From Macrocystis pyrifera (lineage: Eukaryota > Sar > Phaeophyceae > Laminariales > Laminariaceae), in NCBI GenBank assembly GCA_031763025.1, contig JASSKH010000010.1, positions 11,363,427 through 11,427,426 of the forward strand: DNA of 64,000 nucleotides, given 5' to 3'. The notes below the pieces were generated by a model. The model saw only the letters and a program-made list of their open reading frames with translations. It did not search any database and was not told the DNA's origin. Position 1 is the stretch's first letter, and every line of letters begins with the position of its first letter. A program made the position numbers and the translations under genes. Shown here one piece after another: positions 47,530 through 58,632 of this stretch.

Positions 47530-49750
47530 ATCGATTGACTGCAGCACTACTTGTTTCGGGTAGCCGGAAGTTTGGATTTCAGGGAGGGTGGGTAGCAGCG
47601 AGCCATCCGCAAGCTTTTGAGACTCTGCTAGTGGTGAATTTGTCACGTTTGTCGAGGCATTTTATGTCGTCTCTGCAGGGTGTTCGTCCATAGTTATCTA
47701 AAGAGCGGTTGCGGTAGTGGGGGGGGGCGCAGGTGAAGGCATGCGCTCGCTGATTGAATGTTTTGTAGTAGCGGAGCGGGCGACACACGCCTATTTATCC
47801 TTGGGTGTGTGGATCGTTTGCACATGGCCGTTCGGTTCGGTACTTTTCCACGACGGTAGCTACCCCGTTCACCCACGCAATATCGGTTTTAGGTAGAAAC
47901 GAACGGAAGGGGGAAGAAGCTCAGGGGAACGCGGGATACTCATAGGTTGGTGACCTACCCCATCTCTCTCCGGAGATACTTCTGCTGAACGACAATTGGC
48001 GCTTGTAAACGAACTTGTTGTGATAGCTACTGTGGAAGCTACCAAGCTCTACGAGTATTTACGAAAAGCGTTTTTGCTTTAGCCTACTTCTGTGTATGAT
48101 GAGTTATAAACCAATTGCTACTGTACGTGCATATCTTCGATTGAGTCTTGAGGGTGTTTTTTGCAGCCAAACGTGATTTTTCCTGCCTAGGTTAAGCTGC
48201 GCTGTGGTTCGAGATAGAGGTCATCCAGCGCAAGGCGTGCCTTTCGGCTCGGTACGGCGATAATTCTAGAATAGAGTGGCTGCCTCTAGTGTTGGCAATA
48301 TTTGTCAATATTTAGCCAAAGTACCCGAGGTACACAACATGAAGGACCCGAGGTTCACGATGAAGAATTGCTCTACTGTGTGATAGAGCCCTACGTGGCG
48401 GCCTGCGGCCATCTTGCTGTCTGGCGTAGGCCAGGCTCCATGCACGGCTCTTGTTTTGATGAGGTGTCGAATAACCACCCCTGCTGAATACATAAACAAA
48501 GACAGAGCAGGTCTACGAGTACGCCCTTTGGACTATTTAGCTGTTCCTATTTTAAGGGAAAGCAGCAACAATACGTACGTAGCAGAAACCGTAGTTGTTG
48601 CTGTGGTCGAACCCTCGTACTAGGTGCTGCTGACTAAAGTGCACTGCCAGGAAAAGGAGCTCTTCGTGTGTTTTTTTCAGATGTGCGCCTATTTAGAGCA
48701 GAGATCACCTCGTACCAATCGGTGGTGCAATAGAAGCCAGCAATGCTACGTGACGAACCGGTTGAATGGACTCGGACGGAGGAACCATCGTCTTACAGCT
48801 AGATGTTGTGCCCCCCAAGACTTCACCAGTGTCTAGGGGACCACAGGGTTGGGGGAACGTGCAACGCATCGGTTAGAGAGGTGGTCTATTCCTACTTGAT
48901 AATCTAGGGCTTTCAGGGCGGACATATTCCTGATCTGTATGATCTGCATGATCTAGCTCATGTTGCCGCGTGGGAACCGTATCATTTGCATGCTCAAGGA
49001 CAGGTTTCTTGGGTTAGGTTCTAACCTCAGCTGTACCAAAGCAGTAGTACGCAGATCCTGCACTGCACCGCATGACGGGTAGACCACAGTAGTGATGGTA
49101 GGATCTGAATTGTCTACAGTAGTATTGTAGATTGTGATCTGACCGAACGTATGGAATGTGTTCTTAGTAGACTCGGGACAGGGCCTTCTGTTTCCGATCT
49201 TATTAGCTGCTCGCCAACGAAACACGCGCGGAGCATGTGTCGTGAACGCTTTAAGTAGCCTGTCGAATGACCCTTGCTCAAACCTGAGCGATATAATGAT
49301 AAAGGGGAAATTGTCCAGTGTGTAGCCCCTTTGATTTACGTACACAACTCAGAAAAATTGCTTTGAAGACTTGCTCTGCGTGTGGAAGTTTCGGTTGGTC
49401 CTCCTAATGGGTACTCTCGATGGCGCACGAGCGGTACGGTATCCGCTGCAGGTACGACAGGTATACGAAAATGTACTCGGGTGACGAAAATATTTCGTGG
49501 CCACGATGTGTATTGTTTTTCGCGCACCACAAGGACATGAGCTGAACGTTTGCGTTCCGGACCCGAAGTCGTCTTCGGACGGACGAGCGTTGTTCCTTGT
49601 CTCCAGAATGACTTGGCGTCGCGCAAGAAACGTGGTGGGATGAATAGAGAGGCATCAAGACAGACGTTCCCAATACATTCCCAATCCCACCGCCTGTCAG
49701 AACCGCTCCGTATTTAAGTACAGATACTCTATTCATATATTACATTAATA
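47530..49750. other. Downstream intergenic, no recognised gene
   Basis: Follows the stop of the DUF1995 gene. No clear polyadenylation signal or next gene is seen. 48890-49150 is rich in GATC words and resembles the MITE at 35297-35573. The open frames are short and unlike any family. Confidence 0.45.
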
Positions 49751-49754
49751 GTGA

Positions 49755-50190
49755 TGCACAACCTTGCCCACCCCGGACAGCTCATGAGCTAGCTCATCTA
49801 TCGTGTATAGCTCAAGCTTCGAAAACATGTGCAGATGAGCTACCACCTATAGCTCAAGCTGAGGGAAACATGTATAACTCATGTAGCTCCTATAGCTCAT
49901 CTCGAGGGCAGATGAGCTAGCTCATGTAGCTCCCGTAGCTCAGCCTAGGAAGATGTGTGTAGATGAGCTATCCTCTATAGCTAAAGCCTTGAAAACTTGT
50001 GCAGATGAGCTACCGCCTATAGCTCAAGCCCTGAAAACATGTGCAAATGAGCCAGCACCTATAGCTCAAGTCTTCAAAACATGTGCAGATGAGCTACCAC
50101 ATATAGCTCAAGCAGAGAAAACATGTGCAGATGAGTTATCGCCCATAGCTCACCCCCGGAGAACGTAATCATAGCTCAAGCACGCAGCTT
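49755..50190. repeat. 42-bp minisatellite array 1
   Basis: Degenerate units of about 42 bp, consensus CCTATAGCTCAAGCC-TTGAAAACATGTGCAGATGAG-CTACCG (segments). Because 42 is a multiple of three, a + frame (49953-50168) stays open and repeats CADELPPIAQALKT about five times. The left edge has CCTTGCCCACCCCGGACAGC, a match to the ends of the 35297-35573 MITE. Confidence 0.85.
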
Positions 50191-50717
50191 TTTGTAGATC
50201 TTTCTCGGTAACACACGCGTGTAAGATAAGTAGCTAAAAAAGCCCACCCTCCGGAACAACTGCGTATGCATAGAAATAGTATGGGTTCGGCCTGGGTTTG
50301 ATCGTTGTCCTCATCCACATCGAGGACGTTGTTCGTGGGGTCCACATCCACCGATGGATCCGGTTGCTGCCCGCCGCCAGCCTGGTCTACGGCCGCAGCG
50401 CCGCTAGAGCTGCTACCCCGGGTCGTGGGCATGTTAGGAGTGTTGCTGTGTGGTGTCGGTGTTGTGGTCTGTGCGAGCGCCTCTTGTGGTGTGCATGGTG
50501 ACAGCTGACAGCTGCTGTATATAGCTGCTGTCAAAAAACGAAAATTATTACCAGGGTATTATTATGTTGGGTGTCGACCTATCGTCAGGTATCTTAACAG
50601 AACAGAAGCAGATCCGATCCATACAATATGACATACCTGGTACGTACAAAAAAATATACCAGGTATGGTAGTTTGTGTCGATATCGTTATATTCTGCGTG
50701 CTTGTATTGGTCATTTA
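50191..50717. other. Spacer between the minisatellite arrays
   Basis: Holds a minus-strand open frame, 50534-50169, reading MPTTRGSSSSGAAAVDQAGG and then an Asp/Asn-rich stretch. It is low-complexity with no recognised domain and could be a first exon or chance. Two copies of the TACCAGGTA-type word lie near 50634-50665. Confidence 0.4.
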
Positions 50718-51305
50718 TACAGCTCATGAACTAGCTCATCTATCCCCTATAGCTCAAGCCTTGAAAACATGTGCAGATGAGATATATATCGCCTATAGCT
50801 CAAGCGTTGAAAATATGTGCAGATGAGCTACCGCCTACAGCTCAAGCCTTGAAAATATGTACAGATGCGCTACCGCCTATAGCTCAAGCTTTGAAAACAT
50901 GTGCAGATGTGCCATATATCGCCTATAGCACAAGCTTTGAAAATATGTGCAGATACGCTACCGCCTATAGCTCTAGCTTCGAAAACATGTGCAGATGAGC
51001 TACCTCCTATAATAGCTCAAGCCGGGGAAAACATGTGTAGCTCATGTAGCTCCTATAATAATAGGTCATCTCGGGGGTAGATGAGCTAGCTCATGTAGCT
51101 CCTATTATAGCTCACTCTAGACGCATATGTGCAGATGGGCTATTTCCCATAGTTAAGCTTGGAACACATGTATGTGCAGATGTGCTACCCTCCTATAGCT
51201 CAAGCCCTAAAATCATGTGTAGCTCACGTAGCTCACCGGTGAGGTAGTACCTTGAAGAGCTAGCTCGAGCCACCGTGAGCTGATCTGTCCAAGGTGTGCA
51301 ACCTT
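50718..51305. repeat. 42-bp minisatellite array 2
   Basis: Same monomer as array 1, again starting ACAGCTCATGAACTAGCTCA and ending GAGCTGATCTGTCCAAGGTG followed by TGCAACC. The right edge is inverse to the left edge of array 1. A + frame (50771-50998) repeats the same peptide unit before drifting out of frame. Confidence 0.85.
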
Positions 51306-51417
51306 TTGTGCCTATCTATATACTACTCTTACAGTACGCGACAACAACAGCTGTTAAACAAAATTGACCGTGTGTAATACTTGATCCACCGGGTAACATA
51401 TATATACCAGGTACTTG

Positions 51418-51755
51418 GTATTTATTTATTTATTTATTTTGTCCATCACTTTTACTTCCCAGCCCACTCGTAGGAGGTTTTACCCTCGACGATCTTCTGG
51501 ACAAGCCATGGTCACAGGTGTCGTCCCTTCTCCCCCCCGGTACGTGCCTTTATTTTTTGTCGCGTATAGGGTTCAGCATTCCCACTGCTCGTCGATTTTC
51601 ATCGAATGTAGCCAACTCACGCTTTCGCACTTTCCGCTTATCAATTTTTTTATGCAAGAAAAAGTCCCTATGAGCATGCACTCGGTGGGACTTGAACCCA
51701 CGAAATTGATCTTGACAGGCACGCGGACCACCTACCAAGCCATCGGGGACGCCGG
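51418..51755 (-). mobile_element. tRNA-derived SINE, copy S3
   Basis: A full-length minus copy with the head at 51755, the B-box region near 51680-51705 (GGTTCAAGTCCCACC on the minus strand) and the standard body. The tail is a run of AAAT units (TTTA repeats at 51418-51440), unlike the pure-A tail of the copy at 37.5 kb. Confidence 0.85.
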
Positions 51756-51846
51756 CTATACTTCATATTTATCCGTATGAAGTGAAGTACTGTATTTTAG
51801 GTACATACCAGGTATAGGAAATGTAATGCTATGGGTAAGATAATGA

Positions 51847-51928
51847 GTCGTCGTGCCCGAGTGGTTAAGGGGATGGATTAGAAACCCATTGTGGATTTCA
51901 CGCGTAGGTTCGAGTCCTGCCGACGACG
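51847..51928 (+). tRNA. tRNA-Ser (anticodon AGA)
   Basis: 82 nt. The 7-bp acceptor stem GTCGTCG/CGACGAC is perfect, with discriminator G at 51928. The D-arm region is TGCCCGAGTGGTTAAGGGG (A box) and the anticodon loop is TTAGAAA with AGA at 51880-51882. There is a long variable arm (type II, as serine tRNAs have) and a T-arm GTAGG-TTCGAGT-CCTGC (B box). A T-rich pol III terminator follows (TTTTATTTTTTTC, from about 51929). No intron. It decodes UCU and other UCN codons after inosine modification. Confidence 0.95.
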
Positions 51929-54900
51929 TTTTATTTTTTTCTTCCCGTTTGTTTGTTTTGAGGCGTTGCCGGGCGAGATTGTCGAGCTCTCGCGCTCCTC
52001 TCGTACGGGAGCTATTAAGGGTTAATTAAGTTTACACACGGCATGAAAGTTGGGCGTGGAAATATGGTGAGGCTAAGTGTTACTTTTACCAATCCGTCGG
52101 AGGATAAAAAAAAAAGTACGTACCTGGTAGCAGAATCTTAGCAGGATACGATAGTTTTTTTTGTAAGTGTCGTCAAGTTGTGTGCGTTCGTGGAAGGTTG
52201 GGGGTGGTCCTTTCTTCGCTCCCTCCACTCGCGGCAAAAATGCCCTTTCTGCTGCGTGCAGCAATGCTGCTGTTCGTTGTTTGTTTTTTCGGTGTTGGTT
52301 TGTCGCAAGTGGTTGTACAAAAGATGTGTGCTTAAGCCTTTCTTGTCGGGCAGACTTGGTCGCCGATTGGCCCATCGTACAATTGGCCTCAGCCACCTCT
52401 GCTCGAGTACAAATGCCGCTGTGTGTATGGTAAATGAGAGCCTACTTTTTCACGTGGTATCACTCTGGCCCCCAACAAAGTGTATCAGATACCCTTTTGG
52501 TATTCACACTTTTCTAAATAGCAACCGAACACTACATTTTATTTCCGGCGATCAGATTAACTTATTTGTCGCTCGCATTCGTTCGTAATACCTCTCATCC
52601 CACACTACACAACGAGCGCCAACAAAAAGTGTGATGGCACCTCACAGCAGTAGGGGAGAGGCAACGCGTATAATATTCGTGCTCTTCGCATCAAACCGTT
52701 ATCATCAAATTCTAGCCCTCGCCATCCAGTGGTAGTGTTCTCTTTGATTATGTACGTACCCCTTGCTATAGAGAAATACTCAAGCTCTGTAGCCACAAAC
52801 TGCGAGAAAAAGGGATTCATCGTGTATCCAAAATTCATCGATCGCAAAGCGCACAAACAGGTGGCTGAGACCCCTCCCGCTTGCACAAGGCCGGCGTAAA
52901 ACAATCCTTGCGGAGGCATCGAACAATGTCGTAGCGAACCCCACAAAAGGAAGGTGTCCACAACCTCTCAATTCGACTCGCATATCAATACTACGTAGCG
53001 GTGTGCGACACTTGTTCAATGTCTCCACATACATACATTGAGTTTTTTTCATGCCCACATTGTTTTGCAGGGGGGGGGGGGGGGGGGGGGGGGTTGGACA
53101 TCTGTGCAGTAACGCCATCGGGCACTGCGATGACTTTGGATACGAATTGCACAGCATAAGCGAGTCAGCAAAACCAGACTCATACTGCAGGAGGTAAATA
53201 TAGAAAAAGAAAGGAAAACACAAAAATGCAGGAAAATAATATGATGCGTGAGGCCATACGCGTACAAAACCCGTATTACACGTACGCAATGGAGGTACTA
53301 AATGGTGTCGGTAGAATCACACAGCTTTGCAAAAGCATCAATAGTATCAGTAGTATCACACAGCAGTATTGTCCCACCATATCTTTCGCACACAGGCTCG
53401 TTTGAATCCTTGTTATTCATTTACCAGTCTCTTTTTCAGGTCTCAGGCGCGTTCTTCCTGATATGCTTTACACCGGCAAATCCAGCTACTGTAGCTGCAG
53501 TTCACAATTTTCTGATGTGTACGACTCATTTCAGGAATTAATCGGTTCTCCTCTTATTTCTCGCCCCACCAGAGAGACTCAGTTCCTGGATATACCTGGT
53601 ATACAGCAGTACGGCGTATTGTTGTAGCCCATCTGTATGCTATCTATATGCCATACCTTTCAGGGTCGCTTCTGAACACACTGGTGTATATATCTACAGT
53701 GGTACTATCGTGCTAATGCTACTATTCTGTACAGCAGTATATTGCTGTAATACCGCAGATACATACCGGTAGTTTGGTACCTGGTATGAATCAACCCGCG
53801 ATAGGAAAGACAAGTAGTGCTCGTCACGAGTCATTTGTCGTCGTATTGTGATGTATGAAGACTTCTGTGCTTGCTGCAGTCGTGTACTCGTGTTTCGACG
53901 AGGCAAGGCGGAGGGGGTGAAAGAGCCAAAGAAGGCGACCCGCCTAGGGAGGTAGTCGGGAGAAAGCGGTCGCGACCGCGAGACCGGGATATCGAAGAGA
54001 GGAGATAGCGAAGCTCGCGACATCGCACACCGTTGACAAATATCCACCAGCGCGATTTTCTACATACCAGGATTACACGCGAGAGCGTCGTACGATGTCC
54101 TCGTACGACAACAGCATACATATTTTACAGGAACCAAGCTGTGATACTACATGAAGCACTCAGACAAGAACTCAGAAACAGTCCAGCCAAACCTATCCCA
54201 GCCAGCGCATGTCACGGGGTCGTAAAGGCGGGTGGGGCCACCGCTGCTCGCAGTGTATCTTCCTGGTATGTATGTTATGGCGCTGCTTTGAAGTCTTCAG
54301 ACGGGCCGATTCGCCCCCCCCCAGGGGTGCATTTCTGCTCGCACGCGATGGATGCCGCACCAACCCAGAGCATTCAAATCACCCCCCAATGATAGAAACG
54401 GCCGCACCGCGGAACCCGCCCCTGAGGCGTGTCACTTGTTCGGGAGCATTACCCCTCGCACTAAGATCCGATTACACGCGGTAGAATCGAACATGATAGA
54501 TCTAGGTTTTTATGAAAAGCTACTGTATAAAATACGTTAAAAATGGAATATAGACGAGACGTATTACGCAGCTTGCAAAGTTGAGTATCAACTATTTCAT
54601 CGCTCGAACTCACAGCTGACGTATTTCAAAATTTATGAAAAAAAAAACGTCAGCTGTGATTTGAGTGGTTGAAACTCAGCTTACTGTAGGTTTTATGTTT
54701 TCAAGTATCCCCGTCGGAACACGGTCGAAAGAACGAAAATCTATGATAGAAGCGAATCATTTCCGTACAAACGAGTCAGAGAAAACTTTGCTCCCCCGAA
54801 GAAACTACCTCGACGTCCCGCCGACAAGCGCAGCTCAGGGTTGCCGTACTTGACGGCGGAGCTTTACCCAGAGAAAGCGCGCACGGGAATAGGCGGGGCA

Positions 54901-56264
54901 GAGGCCAGGGAACGCGACCCTCTCTGAAGGGAGGACCATAAGCCGAAGGCAAGACCCCGATAACGGAGTCTAACGGATCCCGGTCTGAGACACGATCGGT
55001 GGAACGTCCGCGAGACCAATTCAGAACGGTCGTAGGCCATACAATGTACTCGGTACTACTCCTCCAGTAAATATTTTGCAATCTGCGTACGACAAAGCAG
55101 CGAGTTTAGGATATTTTCGGCGAATAAAAAAAAACTTCAGAGCAGCTGAGAGTGGTACGGACCCTCGATCTACCACAAAGAGAGCTCTAGGAGTTCGACG
55201 CGACCGCGCTCGGTGGTCTCGGGGCCGCTTCCGACCGCGCGAGGCGTAGAAGATGCGGCGGAGGCCGGGTCTTGCATGCACGAAGAACGTACAAAAAAAG
55301 TCTTAGATGCTAAAGAAAAAAAAAGTGCATAGCCGCCAGGTACCTGTTGTGCGGCGGAATACGTATGCTTGCTTCTCCCAGGTCGACCCCTGGTACCTGA
55401 TAAGTAGGGAATTCAATATGACCAAGCTTCGGGAGCTCAGGACGGATTTGAAGACGAGCGGAGGAGGATGGAGCTGCCATTCAGGAGCTTTCAGAAACCC
55501 CGTCCGTTTCGAACTCGGGTGCTTTCGTCGCGCGCGGTGACAGGAGATGACGTACGTATCATGTGACAGGATAATAGTGTCAGCGAGCGTAAACGATATC
55601 ATCTCAGCAAAGACGTTGAGAATAGCAACCGCACCGCTGCTTTAGACTAGCCGCGACTCGCTGCGGCCAAGACGACAAGCACGGCGCACGTACGAGTTGT
55701 GCGTTGCCAACCTGCGACGTAAGAAGACGGTGCCGGACACCGGCATATATATAGGGAACAGCGTGCGGTTTGAGCGTGTGCGTGAGGAAAAAAACTAGAG
55801 TATTAATTTTTGCATCTTGTCCATTCTCAGTTGATACGAATGATAAATTGGGCATCAAAGGCTACTTGATTAACGTATTGTTTTTTGGGCATAAAAAAAA
55901 CTATAGAACTAACTATAAACTCGTTTAGGCTGGCCGCTACTACCTGCCCTGTAGGTACCAGAGACCACGAAATACCCATCCTTAAGTCAAGCATCACCAT
56001 CACCACCACCACCACCACGCACCACGAGCCAAACACCAGCGGCGGCAGAAGCTTTTGTCGCTGGTGGTGGTTGTGATTGCTGCAATTTTTGTGCTGCTGA
56101 TGGGGGCATCTATATGTGGATGTGTGCTCACCGGAAGCCAGGTACCTAGGTACCGGATTTTCATCCACCATAATCCTCGCCGCCACCAGCAGCAGCAGGA
56201 GCTTGCTGGTGGTGATGGTGTTGGTGGCGGCAGTGGTGGTGGTTGTTCCTGGCTGATTATGGTC
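51929..56264. other. Gene-poor stretch, no confirmed gene
   Basis: 52005-52110 is related to 31075-31190 (GGTGAGGCT, TTTACCAATCCGTCGGAGGA). A 24-G run lies at 53070-53093. The minus frame 52961-52605 (118 codons, starting MDTFLLWGSLRHC) is unrecognised and not supported by splice signals. 54575-54685 is an imperfect hairpin whose arms both contain CACAGCTGACGT; a single arm recurs near 30880-30935. (CAC)n and (GGT)n runs at 55990-56250 make low-complexity frames, one with a hydrophobic run (VVVIAAIFVLLMGASICG, + 56055-56411). Confidence 0.4.
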
Positions 56265-57415
56265 GGGGGGGGGGGAGGGGGGGGGTACTCATTTGTTGCT
56301 TGCCTTAGTCCTTTGACCATTGACCACGCATCCCTTTCGAGACGGAGCACCGTTCCTACTCCTAATAGAGACACCTCCAACAATTGGGCGCTCATTACGT
56401 TGTTTCCATAAATTACATAGAAACTTTTTGCTAATCTTATCCCCTTCCTGTTTGGCCTCCTGTGGCCACCATCTATCTCCTAGGATAGCGATCGTTTTCT
56501 CGCTGCTATTCATTGTATCAAACTCCTCCATGTCACATTCGTCTATTTTCCTCATCTCCTCTTCCAACACGTCCCGTTCCTCCTTGTATATTTCACATTC
56601 TCCTACTGTGTGAGTTCTACACTCCATTTCTTTGTCACACGGGCACATCTGTGCGTCTACTTCCTCCTCTTCCCGGCTACTGGTGTACCTCTTTCTTCTT
56701 TCTGGCAGGTCCAGGTCCCCTACACGAAAGCGCAGTTTCAGCGTTTTCGCGAGGTCCATTGGGCCATGCAAATACGTTTTCATTCCTATTCCTTCCCTCA
56801 ATCCCCCTATATCTCTAAGTGTTTTTCCGATTCCACTTTGTTTCTTAGCGCTAGCCTTTCCCTTCTTTCTATCCTTTCTTCTACTTCTTCTTTGTACCTC
56901 CCAAATTTCCCGGTAGACATAATCTCTACTTGGTTTCCCCCTAGATCCTTCCATACTTTCTCAACTACGACATCCCACCTTATTCCAGCTCGCCCTTTTG
57001 TTACTTTCTCCCATACAGCTCTATCAACTATGACTGGCAACCTCTTTTTGGGCATGTTCCTTACTTTATATTGCCAGTTCAACTTTCTCATGTCTCTATT
57101 TGTCTTGAGTGGGCGCATTCCTAGTTCTGCTCTTAATACTGTATAACTAGTCGGACTTGAGCATTTCAGGATTTTTTTAGCTGCTGTCATTTGTACTGTT
57201 TCCAAGTGTTTTACGAGTTTCGCGTTCCCTTCCCATACTTCTCCTGCATATTCTAGCTTTGGTACTATCACATTCATCAAGATACATCCCTTAATCCTAG
57301 TGTCAAGGTTCGGGTCTGTTAGGATCGCATCCATCTTACCTACTTGTGCCTCACCCTTTCCTATTACTTTTCCTATACGTGTATCCCAAGAGCAGTCGGG
57401 GGGGGGGGGGGGGGG
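56265..57415 (-). mobile_element. 3' fragment of a second LINE family, bounded by poly-G
   Basis: Minus strand. 57398-56807 reads ...SWDTRIGKVIGKGEAQVGKM, then IVPKLEYAGEVWEG and KILKCSSPTSYTVLRAELG, the post-RT region typical of L1/Tad-like LINEs. The second frame, 56954-56289, continues with LRFRVGDLDLPERR and a Cys/His motif (CPCDKEMECRTHTVGEC) common near LINE C-termini. One frame change lies in the overlap (about 56810-56950). The catalytic RT core and endonuclease are missing. It is unrelated in sequence to the 3816-8841 family. G-rich homopolymer tracts sit at both edges (about 56265-56286 and 57398-57415). Confidence 0.75.
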
Positions 57416-58302
57416 TATTAATGTGTCCGTCTTGTCCTAAGACTCGTTGTCATTACGATATGCCCCCCGGATACGAGGTAAAAGGTTTTGGCGCTCACGC
57501 GCATCGCTTAGCCGTGAAAGCGATGTCCAAAGACTACCGCACAACAATATGTAGGGTTGACTGAATGCAATCGCTTCAACAAACTCAGGAAAAACAAAAA
57601 AAAACTCCGACACACCTCGCTATCCTTTTTCGAGACCCAACAGGGAGGTTTACTCGAAGGGGTGCACTGAAGCCAAGTCTATGCACTCGAAACGAAAAAA
57701 AAAAAACGTTAAATCGTCCAGAAATCCCTACCCACTGCTTTGTTTTTTCACTTCAGGTATACGCTTCACTTTGTTTGGGATGTTGTGGTTACTACTGTTG
57801 CTGGCCTAGACTAGAGCAGGGGGGATTTTACGCGTGCTCTTGCTGTCCCACACTACCTCTAGTAGGTTGTCTTATTACAGTTTCTTGCAGTGTTTATTCT
57901 TGTTTTGGTCGGTGTTTATTGCTGTTGTTGGTTCTATGTGGTGAAAATATAGTTTGTGTGTGCTGCTGATAATGTCCCACACTGATTCCGAGTAACTTGT
58001 TTTCCCAAAAACGTCGGTGCAGTTTCTCGACGGCTTACACCTAGAACGGCAGAATTGAGGAGGTTGACACACGCTCCTGACTTGATTTTGCTCACCAAAT
58101 GCAACATGCATGTCCGATAGAAGAACCGCCAACGCAGCAGCTTACTGCCGTCAGGAGTTAATCCAGCGTCTGGCATGCTCCTCATTCCTATACCCTTCTG
58201 TTCCAGTACTATTTGGGCTGGTTTTATTACGCACCAGGTATGTAGTCTACTCCAACAGGATACCAGGTGTCCTTGTATTTGTTGGGGGATGGGGGGGAGT
58301 TC
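57416..58302. other. Intergenic with a short Cys-rich frame
   Basis: The + frame 57421-57564 reads MCPSCPKTRCHYDMPPGYEV and then KGFGAHAHRLAVKAMSKDY, ending in TGA. The three-cysteine start and codon-like composition suggest an exon or a remnant of a zinc-binding domain, but no family was recognised and no splice sites were assigned. The rest shows nothing. Confidence 0.3.
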
Positions 58303-58632
58303 GAGATCATCATTTTTACTTTCCAGCTTATCTCGTAGGAGGTTTTCACCCTCAGCGGTCTTCTTCTGGACAAGCCGTGGTCACAGGTGCCGTGCCTTCT
58401 CCCCCCCGGTACGTGCCTTCATTTTTTATCGCGCAAAGGGTTCACTCAGCATTCCCAATGCTCGTCGATTTTCATCGAGTGTGTTGCTAACTCACGCTCT
58501 CGCGCTTTCCGCTGGTCAGTCTTTAAGCAAGAAAAAGTCCCTACCAGTAGATGGTGCATTTGGTGAGGTTCGAATCTACTAGATTCCTCTTAGTAGGCAC
58601 GCGGACCACCTACCAAGCCACAGGGGATGCCT
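58303..58632 (-). mobile_element. tRNA-derived SINE, copy S4 (diverged)
   Basis: Minus copy; the body matches the other SINEs (CCAGCTTATCTCGTAGGAGG, GGTACGTGCCTT, CGATTTTCATCGA). The tRNA-like head is diverged at the B box and its start reads GGCATCCCCTGTGG on the minus strand. A second GGGACGCCGGC piece lies just beyond (58651-58661), perhaps a remnant of another head. Confidence 0.75.

Noticed and set aside
52241-52336. Short signal-peptide-like frame (MPFLLRAAMLLFVVCFFGVG...)
   Set aside because: Only about 31 codons, with no clear splice donor or downstream exon; hydrophobic short frames are common by chance.
52780-53289. 169-codon minus open frame
   Set aside because: Crosses the 24-G run (poly-Pro) and has no recognisable domain.
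56055-56411. 118-codon frame with a membrane-like run
   Set aside because: Built on GGT/CAC repeats and a poly-G tract, and the frame runs into the LINE fragment.
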